Shown: positions 25,036-32,716 of the stretch, piece by piece | How the letters are laid out: each line of letters begins with the position of its first letter | How positions within the stretch are numbered: position 1 is the stretch's first letter | Assembly: GCA_000434775.1 (NCBI GenBank) | Contig: FR895475.1 | Location: forward strand, 50,541 to 91,824 | Direction: 5' to 3' | Length of the DNA stretch: 41,284 nt | Source: Eggerthella sp. CAG:368 | GTDB taxonomy: Bacteria; Actinomycetota; Coriobacteriia; Coriobacteriales; Eggerthellaceae | Position numbers and translations under genes: made by a program | Notes under the pieces: model-generated | Seen by the model: only the letters and a program-made list of their open reading frames with translations | Databases searched by the model: none | Told to the model about the DNA's origin: nothing

Positions 25036-25890
25036 CTACAGCAAATCGTTCCAGTTGTCATAGGTGCGCTCTGGATGGCGTTGTTTGGCAACCGTAAGTA
25101 AGGCGCGTGTTAGGCTCCGATAAAGCGCAGCTGAATCAGAATCAAGGGATTCAATGTGAGCTTCTACGGTTGTTTTATCGTTTCGTTCTACGGGCCCTGT
25201 TAATGCTGCCGCTGCACCCTTGCGGCAGAAGTTTTCAACATTTCCCTTAATCAAAGGCTCAAGCGCTTCGCGCGCTTCGTCTTCGGAAAAACCGCACGTT
25301 GAAAGGATTTTTACCGCGGTATCAAGAGGGGCTAAAACGAGATTGCTCGCAAAAACTGCTGCAGCGTGGTAGCGCGTTTTGTCTTCTGCTTGCATTTCAT
25401 GAACTTTGTTACCAAGTTCTTCAAGCATGGTTTTGATCGTTGCAGTTGCGTCTTTGTCTCCTTCGAGAGAAAAATGAGCCGTTGCGAGTTGGTGGTGAGC
25501 AGTTTGTGCATCCCCGAAAGCCAGTAAGGGATGTGCAGAACAGACGAAAGCTCCATAGGTGGCGGCGTTTTCAAAAACTGCCGAAGAAACGCAGCCGCTC
25601 AGGTGAGCAATGATCTTTCCTTTTAAGGAAAGATTGCTTTCGTCGCAGGCGTGACATAGTTCATGCCAAACGCTTGAGAGCGCTCCGTCTGAAGTTGAAA
25701 TAAAAAGAAGATCACTAGCGGAAGCTAGTTCTTGTGCGCTTAAGAAACAGCGCGTATGAGTGAAAGTTGCAGCTTTTTCGGCTGACAACTTTGTTTTGCT
25801 GGCATAGCCGACCACTGGCTTTTGGTGGTCTACAAGATATCGCCCCAGTGCGGTTCCTGCCTTGCCAGCGCCAATGAACCCGATGTTCAT
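25036..25890 (-). CDS. panG: Rossmann/DUF2520 oxidoreductase, probable ketopantoate reductase (PanG type)
   Basis: 284 aa. It opens with [19 protein letters not shown], a GxGxxG dinucleotide-binding fold, then a 6-phosphogluconate-dehydrogenase-like helical half (DUF2520; [33 protein letters not shown]). This is the COG5495 arrangement. It directly precedes panB, panC and panD, and no panE is in the cluster, so it is the best candidate for the NAD(P)H reduction of ketopantoate to pantoate. Proteins called PanG have been described as alternative ketopantoate reductases; equating this family with PanG is from memory. ATG at 25890 follows GAAAGGAA. Confidence 0.85.
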   Translation of the reverse strand: MNIGFIGAGKAGTALGRYLVDHQKPVVGYASKTKLSAEKAATFTHTRCFLSAQELASASDLLFISTSDGALSSVWHELCHACDESNLSLKGKIIAHLSGCVSSAVFENAATYGAFVCSAHPLLAFGDAQTAHHQLATAHFSLEGDKDATATIKTMLEELGNKVHEMQAEDKTRYHAAAVFASNLVLAPLDTAVKILSTCGFSEDEAREALEPLIKGNVENFCRKGAAAALTGPVERNDKTTVEAHIESLDSDSAALYRSLTRALLTVAKQRHPERTYDNWNDLL

Positions 25891-25908
25891 GACGTTCCTT
25901 TCGTATAA

Positions 25909-25943
25909 ACACACAAACGGTAAAGACGTTAACGTTCGTGTGT
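25909..25943. promoter_or_regulatory. Inverted repeat upstream of the pan operon
   Basis: ACACACAAACG (25909-25919) and CGTTCGTGTGT (25933-25943) match at 10 of 11 positions and enclose a palindrome ACGTTAACGT (25926-25935). It lies 19 bp before the panG-like start, in the operon leader: an operator or leader hairpin. Confidence 0.4.
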
Positions 25944-26126
25944 TTTGCGGTACGGTTCTCTTAAAACTAAGAGATATCGTCCAGTTGTGGATACTCTAAT
26001 ACCACCGCGCAGCAAGGTCAACCATTATTTCAACAAAGAGCAACTTACCAGGCGTTTTAATAGATGAACGAAAGGAAAAAGGCGTTGAAAGCTATAATTA
26101 GAGAGAAGATGATAAGAGGAGGTTTT

Positions 26127-26813
26127 ATGAAAGGTAGTTTTGTAAAAACGCGCGATTTACCTAAAGTGCTTTTTGCTTTTGTGGCAAGTATTTTATGTAC
26201 TCTATGTTGCGTTGTGCTGGTTGGATGTAGCTCCCCTTCGCCAACCGAAGTCACCACACAGTTTCTTGAAGGCGTGAAGGCCAACGATTCCGATGCTATG
26301 CAAGAGGATTACAGTGGAGACTCTTCGACTTTGTTCAAAATGGATAAAGAGGAAGCCTCTGACTCCGGGAATGAAGCTCTTAGTGAAGACAATCAGGCAA
26401 CGATGGAAAGCGTTATCAATACTAATCTAATTCCAAAGTTGAGAGAGTTTGATTATGAATTATCGAATGAAACAATTGATGGCGATAAGGCAACGGTTGA
26501 TGCAAAAATAACCACGTATGCCGCAGGAGAAGCATTTAACTCATTTGCGTCTGACTACATGAGCCAAGCTTTTGCCTTGGCGTTTTCTGGGGCTTCCGAG
26601 GAAGATTTAGCTTCGCTGGGCGTTTCTATCTTTGACTCAAAAATCAAGTCGATGAGTAAAACGTATACCGATACTGTTACTTTTACGCTTACCAAAACTG
26701 ATGGAAATTGGAAAGTAGATGCGATAGATCCTGAAGGAGATATTGCGGATGCCTTTTTGGGTGGATTGATTACCTCAGTTAATGCGATGGATACGACGTA
26801 TAGTAACTTGTAG
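26127..26813 (+). CDS. Secreted lipoprotein, hypothetical
   Basis: 228 aa. The N terminus is a lipoprotein signal: positively charged start, hydrophobic FAFVASILCTLCCVVL, then lipobox LVGC with Cys34. The mature part is acidic (SGDSSTLFKMDKEEASDSGN) and ends with a domain reading TVDAKITTYAAGEAF and TLTKTDGNWKVDAID, the strand pattern of NTF2-like or DUF5105-type lipoprotein domains. Start ATG at 26127 follows AAGAGGAGG; upstream in-frame codons lack a ribosome site. It is divergent from the pan operon. Function unknown. Confidence 0.8.
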   Translation: MKGSFVKTRDLPKVLFAFVASILCTLCCVVLVGCSSPSPTEVTTQFLEGVKANDSDAMQEDYSGDSSTLFKMDKEEASDSGNEALSEDNQATMESVINTNLIPKLREFDYELSNETIDGDKATVDAKITTYAAGEAFNSFASDYMSQAFALAFSGASEEDLASLGVSIFDSKIKSMSKTYTDTVTFTLTKTDGNWKVDAIDPEGDIADAFLGGLITSVNAMDTTYSNL

Positions 26814-27241
26814 CTTGTTGTATGGTTGTAATTTCACAGGAAACCGAAACAGTAAAAAGAGCTTGGAAGTTAAGTTCGAGTCGCTAAGCAGGTGCTACGA
26901 CGTGATGGTTGCGAACTCGCTGTACCTGGGAAGCGGCAACATGAACGGCTGGCTCTTCGGCTGGGTTAAGGAGAGCCAGCCTGGTTTGAACTTTTTCAGA
27001 CCGAAGCGGCGGCCGGCAGAATTTTGCCGGCCGAGTACGAGATTACGTTGTTTGGCACCTCGGGCAACGTAGTGTCATCACAATTCACGATGTGTTGAAA
27101 GTCATGTACGTGACAATGTGGGCGGGCGCTGATGGAGTAGTCCGCCCACATTGCTTCTTGGGGCGACACAGCTAACAGTACAAACAGACCTATCAAAGCG
27201 TCTTTTAGAGCTGCGAAGAACAATGCATTACTCAAGCGAGT
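26814..27241. other. GC-rich, hairpin-dense intergenic stretch with possible gene remnant
   Basis: No intact gene is supported. At about 26876-27005 the plus strand reads as a codon series with mostly G/C third positions (FESLSRCYDVMVANSLYLGS and following), without a start or family match, which looks like a relic from a higher-GC source. Serial hairpins: GGCTGGCTCT/AGAGCCAGCC (26947-26956, 26972-26981), CGGCCGGCA/TGCCGGCCG (27010-27018, 27025-27033), TACGTTG/CAACGTA (27044-27050, 27065-27071) and CAATGTGGGCGG/CCGCCCACATTG (27114-27125, 27142-27153). A structured RNA is the alternative reading. Confidence 0.5.
27114..27153. terminator. Large hairpin in the GC-rich stretch
   Basis: CAATGTGGGCGG and CCGCCCACATTG form a perfect 12-bp stem with a 16-nt loop. 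It lies between the convergent lipoprotein and XRE-aminotransferase genes, so it may act as a terminator for either, though T-tracts are weak on both sides. Confidence 0.5.
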
Positions 27242-28831
27242 TTAGTGCTGGTGATAGTGGGAGAGGAAGGCTTCCAAGTTCGTCATGCACTCTGAGAGAA
27301 CCTCGATGCGCGGAAGATACACAACGCGGAAGTGGTCTGGCTTGCCCCAGTTGAATCCTTTGCCTGGAACGATAAGGATTTTCTTATCGTGAAGCAAATC
27401 GAGGGCAAATTTTTCGTCGTTGGTGATATTGAAGCGCTTTGTATCGATTTTAGGGAAGATATAAAAGCCGGCCCTGGGCTTTACGGCGCTTATTCCTGGG
27501 ATACTATTGAGCGCCTCATATACGTATTCCCGCTGTTCATAAACGCGTCCTCCCGGAATAACGTAATCTTGCACACTCTGATGACCCCAAAGAGCGGTTT
27601 GAACAATAGACTGCGCGGGAACATTCGAACATAGACGCATGTTGGAAAGCATGTCGATGCCTAAAATGAAATCGCGAGCACAGTCTTTGTTGCCTGAAAG
27701 GACCATCCAACCAATACGATACCCTGCAATCATGTGAGATTTAGAAAGACCACTAAAGGTGATACAGAACAAGTCAGGAGCTAAGCTTGCGATGGAAACG
27801 TGTTCTTCATCATCCATAACAAGACGATCGTATATTTCGTCAGAGAAAATCATGAGTTGATGTTTGCGTGCAACCTCGACGATTTCCTGGAGGACTTCAC
27901 GAGGGTAAAGAGCCCCTGTGGGGTTGTTAGGATTGATAATAACGATTGCTTTTGTGCGCGAGGTAATCTTGCGTTCGATATCTTGAATATCGGGGTACCA
28001 ATCGGCTTCCTCATCGCAAAGATAGTGGACAGGGTTGCCACCAGCGAGTGTTGCGCATGCGGTCCAAAGAGGATAGTCGGGGCTGGGGATAAGAATCTCG
28101 TCTCCGTTATCCAAGAGTGCTTGCATACAAAGGTTGATGAGTTCGCTTACGCCATTGCCGGTGTAGATGCTGTCCATGTCAACGTTAGGTAGCCCCTTGA
28201 TCTGCGAATACTGCATGATAGCTTTACGAGCGCTAAAAAGACCTTTTGAATCGCTGTAACCTTCGCAATCGGGCAGTTGATGGCGCATATCTTGAACAAC
28301 CTCATCAGGAGTGCGGAAGCCAAAAGGAGCAGGGTTTCCAATGTTGAGTTTTAAGATGCGCATACCTTGACGCTCCATGCGGGCAGCTTCATCAACAACG
28401 GGTCCGCGAACATCGTACAAGACATTATCAAGCTTGGAAGATTTCTTGAACTCGCGTGTCTGCGTGGTGGATTGAGAATCGGAGATTGGTTCGTCTCGTT
28501 GTTCGGACTTTGAAGTTTCGAGCAGTTCATCTGAAGCAATAGGAGTTTCATTGAGTGTTTCGCTGCGTGTAACAAGGTCGTTGAGAGTGGCATGCCTGTT
28601 TTCTGCAGAAACAGAAGCGCCCGAGAGCCAATCTTTGCGTACGTCTAGGATTTGAGCAAGGAGCGCAACAACGTCAGGACGAGGGGTGGTCTTGCCGCTT
28701 ACATATTGGCTTACCTGGCTTTTTCCAAGTTTGATTCCCTTATCTTGGGCAATGTGAATAAGATCAGATTGCTTGTAATTGCATTTTTCCATAGCGCTTT
28801 TTAAGCGATCTGAAAATGTTTGCTGAGACAT
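27242..28831 (-). CDS. Class I aminotransferase fused to an N-terminal XRE HTH domain
   Basis: 529 aa. Residues 1-70 form a Cro/XRE helix-turn-helix (QSDLIHIAQDKGIKLGKSQV, SQYVSGKTTPRPDVVALLAQ). A low-complexity Ser/Thr/Glu linker spans about 75-125. From about 128 a complete aminotransferase of the AlaA/AlaT kind follows: LNIGNPAPFGF, IIINPNNPTGALYP, FSDEIYDRL and the PLP Lys364 in FSGLSKSHMIAGYRIGW, with C-terminal Arg in FRVVYLP. It should transaminate alanine/pyruvate-type substrates and may also bind DNA. All catalytic residues are kept, unlike many MocR proteins. Its promoter carries two identical 28-bp repeats, suggesting autoregulation. ATG follows AGGAG. Confidence 0.92.
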   Translation of the reverse strand: MSQQTFSDRLKSAMEKCNYKQSDLIHIAQDKGIKLGKSQVSQYVSGKTTPRPDVVALLAQILDVRKDWLSGASVSAENRHATLNDLVTRSETLNETPIASDELLETSKSEQRDEPISDSQSTTQTREFKKSSKLDNVLYDVRGPVVDEAARMERQGMRILKLNIGNPAPFGFRTPDEVVQDMRHQLPDCEGYSDSKGLFSARKAIMQYSQIKGLPNVDMDSIYTGNGVSELINLCMQALLDNGDEILIPSPDYPLWTACATLAGGNPVHYLCDEEADWYPDIQDIERKITSRTKAIVIINPNNPTGALYPREVLQEIVEVARKHQLMIFSDEIYDRLVMDDEEHVSIASLAPDLFCITFSGLSKSHMIAGYRIGWMVLSGNKDCARDFILGIDMLSNMRLCSNVPAQSIVQTALWGHQSVQDYVIPGGRVYEQREYVYEALNSIPGISAVKPRAGFYIFPKIDTKRFNITNDEKFALDLLHDKKILIVPGKGFNWGKPDHFRVVYLPRIEVLSECMTNLEAFLSHYHQH

Positions 28832-28868
28832 AGGAAACTCCTAAAACCAAATAATGTATTGACGAAGG

Positions 28869-28959
28869 TTGAAGTTCAATCCATAAATTGAACTTTTGAA
28901 CTTTTAGGTTCAATTTTTTGGCAGTATAGCATGAACTTTTGAACTTTTAGGTTCAATTT
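28869..28959 (-). promoter_or_regulatory. Promoter bracketed by two identical 28-bp operator repeats
   Basis: An identical 28-bp sequence occurs at 28889-28916 and 28932-28959, 43 bp apart (about four helical turns). Each copy contains the inverted repeat TTGAAC-N6-GTTCAA plus an extra GAAC half-site. The minus-strand -10 TATACT (28923-28928), preceded by TG as an extended -10, lies exactly between the copies. A further palindrome TTGAA-G-TTCAA is at 28869-28879. Likely operators for the HTH domain of the gene they precede. Confidence 0.8.
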
Positions 28960-29078
28960 CATTGAAAATAGACAAAAAAAGATGGTTAATATTTGAAGAA
29001 GCGTCATGTAAATATAGCGAAAAAACGGAAATAGTATTAGGTTTATACAGCTTTAATTGTTTTGTTCAATTTCGCGCA

Positions 29079-29108
29079 TTGCTCAAGCAGTAATCAAAGA
29101 TAGATAAT
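29079..29108 (+). promoter_or_regulatory. Possible promoter of the DHA2-CBS gene
   Basis: TTGCTC (29079-29084) and GATAAT (29103-29108), 18-bp spacing, lie 38 bp before the ATG. Weak, sequence-only assignment. The rest of the 315-bp gap (28832-29146) is AT-rich and otherwise empty apart from the operator repeats. Confidence 0.35.
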
Positions 29109-29146
29109 CGTATTGAATGTATAGAGCCAGAAAGGTTTGAACGTGT

Positions 29147-31171
29147 ATGCCCTCATCTAAGCAATTAGCTGATAAACAAGTGAAATCATCGAGTGGGTTT
29201 GGGCTTACAAAGCAGCAAACAGCAATGGTTGTTGTTTTGTTACTGGGAGCTGTTTTGGTTGTATTGAACCAAACCCTCCTTTCTCCTGCATTGCCGACAA
29301 TTATGTCTGATATGCAGGTTGATGCAACAACGGTTCAGTGGCTTACCTCGGGCTATGCTTTGGTTGAAGCAATAATCATTCCTCTAAATGCATTCTTTAT
29401 GGGTCGTTTCCGTACGCGCCAGCTCTTTATTGGTGGAATTATGATGTTTGCCGTTGGAACCATTGTGGCGGCATTAGCTCCTGTCTTCTGGGTAATTCTT
29501 CTTGGTCGCTGTATGCAGGCATGCGCAACGGGAATTATTATGCCGATGGTTTTTACGCTCATTTTGTTGGTGTTTCCTCGCGAAAAACGTGGAAGTGCAA
29601 TGGGTGTCGTAGGTTTGGTTATCGCTTTTGCTCCTGCCGTTGGTCCTTCCCTTTCGGGTGTGTTGGTTGATACGGTTGGATGGCGTGCCTTATTTATCAT
29701 TGTTGCGGTTGCTGCAATTTGTGTGATCATTGCCGCCAAGAAGGCTTTGAGTGACCAAGGTCCCTTTGATCCTGCAACGTTTGATAAGCCTTCTGTAGTA
29801 CTGCTTGCAATTGGTATGGTGGGTCTGCTGTATGGTCTTTCAAGCTTTGCTTCTTCTGAGAACGTTCTTATTCCTATTGTTTTGATGATCGTCGGAATCA
29901 TTTTTATGGCCTTCTTCGTAAAGCGGCAGCTCAAGCTCGAGGTTCCGCTTCTAAAAGTTGATGTTTTGAAGGCGCGTAGATTCCGAATTATTTCTTGCAT
30001 CGTTCCCTTCTTGCAGGCAATGTTGGTTGGATCGGGTGTTATTTTTCCTATCTATATCCAGTCTGCGTTGGGGTATTCGGCAACCGTCTCGGGTCTGACG
30101 ATGCTTCCTGGTGCAGTGCTTGGCGCTTTTTGTGGCTTGATGGCTGGTCGTTTTTTCGACAAGCACGGCGTTCGTATCATTGCTATTTTGGGTGGTTGCG
30201 TTTTGGCGCTCTCGGGCGTAGGCATGGTGTTGCTTAGCATGGATACTTCCATATTTTTTGTAATGGTTGTAAGCATGCTTTTAACGATTGGTTTGCAGTT
30301 GTTGACCACACCTCTTAATACCTGGGGTGTCAATTCGCTTGATAATCGTGTTATACAACACGGAAATGCACTCCTTAACACCTTGAATCAGGTAGGCGCA
30401 TCGTTTGGCACTGTGCTTATTATGTCGCTTACCGCACTGGGCGTTTTATTTGAGCCAGCGGCAATAGGCCCCGAAGCGGTTTATACAGGCGATCATATTG
30501 GCTTTATTGGCATGTGTGTAATGCTCTTCGCCATTCTTTTGGGTATTGTCTTTTTCGTTCGCGACAAGAAAGGCGAACGAGGAATGATTGTTGCTCCTAT
30601 TCATGCGCAGCCACAAACTTCTGATGTCAACACTTCGCTTACGAGCGCTGAAAGGAGCGCTGCAGTTGGCGTCGATCTTGCTTCTGGTGATGTTGAAGAC
30701 AGTGATCTGACGGTTGGTATGTTTATGGACCGTGCTCCTCATACCGTTCAAAGCGAGGCTACTGTGCGTGAGGCTCTTTCAGTTTTGGCGGAAACCTCAA
30801 CAAGTGGCATTGTGGTTGTGGATAAAATCGGTAGGCCGGTTGGCTTTGTTTCCGATGGAGATATTATGCGTTACCTCGGAGATTCGTCGGGACAATTTAC
30901 CGATGCAACAATGTATGTATATCGCATTTTTGATGATGAGAAACTCAAAGATCGCGCTCAGTCCCTGCTCGACTTGCAGGTAATGGAAATTGCAACCAAA
31001 AAACTCATTACGCTTCAGGCGGACGAATCAATTGATAAGGCTTGTCGTCTTTTAGCGGAAAAGCGCATCAAAAAAGCCCCTGTTATCAGTAGCGGTGTGT
31101 TTGTGGGAACGCTTAGTCGTCGTAATGTCGTAGCTGCACTTAACGCTTCGCTTGAGAGAGAAAAAAAGTAA
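29147..31171 (+). CDS. DHA2-family MFS exporter with C-terminal tandem CBS domains
   Basis: 674 aa. Residues about 20-475 are a 14-helix drug:H+ antiporter (EmrB/QacA type): VVLNQTLLSPALPTIMSDMQ in helix 1, LTSGYALVEAIIIPLNAFF, and motif C-like AFAPAVGPSLSGVLVD. After a hydrophilic linker (about 480-525), two CBS motifs follow (about 527-590 and 610-668): VGMFMDRAPHTVQSEATVRE, SGIVVVDKIGRPVGFVSDGD, then MEIATKKLITLQADESIDKA and KAPVISSGVFVGTLSRRNVV. CBS pairs commonly sense adenosine nucleotides, so transport may be gated by energy state (inference). Start ATG at 29147; the ribosome site GAAAGG is somewhat distant. Confidence 0.92.
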   Translation: MPSSKQLADKQVKSSSGFGLTKQQTAMVVVLLLGAVLVVLNQTLLSPALPTIMSDMQVDATTVQWLTSGYALVEAIIIPLNAFFMGRFRTRQLFIGGIMMFAVGTIVAALAPVFWVILLGRCMQACATGIIMPMVFTLILLVFPREKRGSAMGVVGLVIAFAPAVGPSLSGVLVDTVGWRALFIIVAVAAICVIIAAKKALSDQGPFDPATFDKPSVVLLAIGMVGLLYGLSSFASSENVLIPIVLMIVGIIFMAFFVKRQLKLEVPLLKVDVLKARRFRIISCIVPFLQAMLVGSGVIFPIYIQSALGYSATVSGLTMLPGAVLGAFCGLMAGRFFDKHGVRIIAILGGCVLALSGVGMVLLSMDTSIFFVMVVSMLLTIGLQLLTTPLNTWGVNSLDNRVIQHGNALLNTLNQVGASFGTVLIMSLTALGVLFEPAAIGPEAVYTGDHIGFIGMCVMLFAILLGIVFFVRDKKGERGMIVAPIHAQPQTSDVNTSLTSAERSAAVGVDLASGDVEDSDLTVGMFMDRAPHTVQSEATVREALSVLAETSTSGIVVVDKIGRPVGFVSDGDIMRYLGDSSGQFTDATMYVYRIFDDEKLKDRAQSLLDLQVMEIATKKLITLQADESIDKACRLLAEKRIKKAPVISSGVFVGTLSRRNVVAALNASLEREKK

Positions 31172-31277
31172 CGAATTATTTATGGTTTACTGCTCAAAAG
31201 CGGTAGGGGCTTAAGGTGTAGTACTTTCAATTATGCAATAGTCCAATTGTTGAGTTTAATGATGCAGGGGATAACAA

Positions 31278-31790
31278 GTGAGACGTTTACTGGTGATAGT
31301 GTTTTCTGCCATGGTTGCGAGCGTTTTTGCGTTGGCAGGATGCTCTTCGTCAAATGATGCAAAGGCCAACTTTACGATTGATGAGGGAACTGTTTCGGTT
31401 GAAGGAAATATTCTTACCATTACTCTCGACGGAGACCCAAACGCGGGGTTCGATTGGGCTTTTTCTACTTCGAGCGATTCCTTGCTACTGAAAGAGACTT
31501 CCTGCAAGGCTTATTCGGAAAATGAGCAGAAGACTCCTGACGAAGACACCATTGATCCTGATATGGCAGTAGATGGGGAAACCTCAGTATACGGCGGAGC
31601 GTACACCTTCATTATTGAAGGAACTACTGCAGGTGAGGGCACGGTAAAACTTGATTACATACTCGATACTGCCAAAAGCGTCTCCATCTCTTATTCCTTT
31701 GAAGTAAAAACCGAAGGGGATGGAAACATCACCAGCGTAAAAGCGTATAAAAATGGAAACATTGCCGGTATGGCAATTATCGCTGCATAG
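31278..31790 (+). CDS. Lipoprotein with chagasin-like (I42 inhibitor) domain
   Basis: 170 aa. Signal peptide with lipobox LAGC (Cys22). The mature part resembles chagasin-type inhibitors of papain-like cysteine proteases: the loop equivalent to NPTTGYxW reads DPNAGFDWAF, and the later YGGAYTFIIEGTTAGEGTVK, then LDY, corresponds to the GxGGxxxF...GxxxLxL strand pair. It would be anchored on the outer face of the membrane and might block host or bacterial cysteine proteases (inference). GTG start at 31278, 7 nt after GGGG. It follows the DHA2-CBS gene by 106 bp on the same strand. Confidence 0.8.
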   Translation: MRRLLVIVFSAMVASVFALAGCSSSNDAKANFTIDEGTVSVEGNILTITLDGDPNAGFDWAFSTSSDSLLLKETSCKAYSENEQKTPDEDTIDPDMAVDGETSVYGGAYTFIIEGTTAGEGTVKLDYILDTAKSVSISYSFEVKTEGDGNITSVKAYKNGNIAGMAIIAA

Positions 31791-31861
31791 CTCTTTAGTA
31801 TCTGAGTGATATGAGTGCGTATTATTACGTTGATCTAGCTAAAGATAAGCCCGAAAATTTA

Positions 31862-31900
31862 TAGGCCCGCCGTAAGCGTTCTTGTGCTTTGGTGGGCCTA
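31862..31900. terminator. Hairpin between convergent lipoprotein and racemase genes
   Basis: TAGGCCCGCC (31862-31871) pairs with GGTGGGCCTA (31891-31900), 10 bp including one G-T pair. Both flanks are AT-rich (ATAAATTTTC on minus; ATAGTTGAACTTTT on plus), consistent with a bidirectional terminator. Confidence 0.65.
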
Positions 31901-31936
31901 ATAGTTGAACTTTTAGACAAGCTGGCAATATCTGAT

Positions 31937-32713
31937 TTAAAACCAACCTGTATAGGTGCGCTGTATAACGGCGCTTTCTACCCAGTTGGCAAGAGTGATG
32001 AAGTCAAAGACGGGAAGCCCTGTTGCTTTTTGGATGGCGGCTGCGTAGGGAGGCAAGTCGCTACATTCAAGCAAGATGGCGTCGATTTCTGGATGTTTTT
32101 CGCAAAGAGAAAGAGCGAGAGCGCAAAGATCATCGGTGAGTTTGCCGTTATCAAGCTCAAGTTGTCCCCAACGAATAGGAACAAAGCTTTCCATATCGCC
32201 TACGTTTTGGACAATAAGACGACTGCTATCGGAGCCAACCTGGGCGAGAAGTTCATCATTTAAGCTGGTTCCATCAGCGGCAAAAACGGCAATTTTCTTA
32301 TCATCCCTAACTCCCGCTTTGATAAGAGGCAGTTGGCAGAGGCTCGACATGAAAACAGGAACACTAACTGCGTTGGCAACGTCTTTTTGGAAGTGAGCGA
32401 AATAACCGCAGGCGCCAATAATCGCACGAACTCCCTGTGCTTCTAAGTAGCGTGCTGCGTCCAAGACCATATCTTTAATAGCGGGATCTCCTGCGAAAAG
32501 CTGTTCGATCTCGAAATTGACTTCCTTATAAAGAACGGGATAAGGAAAAGTGCAGGCATTAGCTACATTTCCAGGGAGCTTAGGATAATCGAGTTTCACC
32601 ACAATAATGCCTAGTATATGACCAGAGGTGCTACGAGCAGGAAGCCCGTGGGTAGCACGGACCTCCTGATTGGTTTCGAGTGATCCATAAGCGTTGCGCC
32701 AAGAATTTGCCAT
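31937..32713 (-). CDS. Aspartate/glutamate racemase-superfamily protein
   Basis: 258 aa with the two-Cys plan of cofactor-independent Asp/Glu/hydantoin racemases: the first Cys in RAIIGACGYFAHF (about residue 101) and the second in AILLECSDLPPYA (about 217). It also resembles maleate-isomerase relatives. The substrate amino acid cannot be told. It begins 3 bp after the stop of the opine-dehydrogenase-family gene, with its AAGGAAGG Shine-Dalgarno inside that gene's end, so the pair is co-translated and probably acts on one substrate pathway. Confidence 0.85.
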   Translation of the reverse strand: MANSWRNAYGSLETNQEVRATHGLPARSTSGHILGIIVVKLDYPKLPGNVANACTFPYPVLYKEVNFEIEQLFAGDPAIKDMVLDAARYLEAQGVRAIIGACGYFAHFQKDVANAVSVPVFMSSLCQLPLIKAGVRDDKKIAVFAADGTSLNDELLAQVGSDSSRLIVQNVGDMESFVPIRWGQLELDNGKLTDDLCALALSLCEKHPEIDAILLECSDLPPYAAAIQKATGLPVFDFITLANWVESAVIQRTYTGWF

Positions 32714-32716
32714 TAA

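Noticed and set aside
26868..26890. GTTCGAGTC resembling a tRNA T-loop
   Set aside because: No pairing acceptor stem, anticodon arm or CCA end around it.
28889..28959. Two 28-bp repeats as a mini CRISPR array
   Set aside because: Only two copies with a 15-bp gap, internally symmetric, bracketing a promoter, and no cas genes; operators are a better reading.
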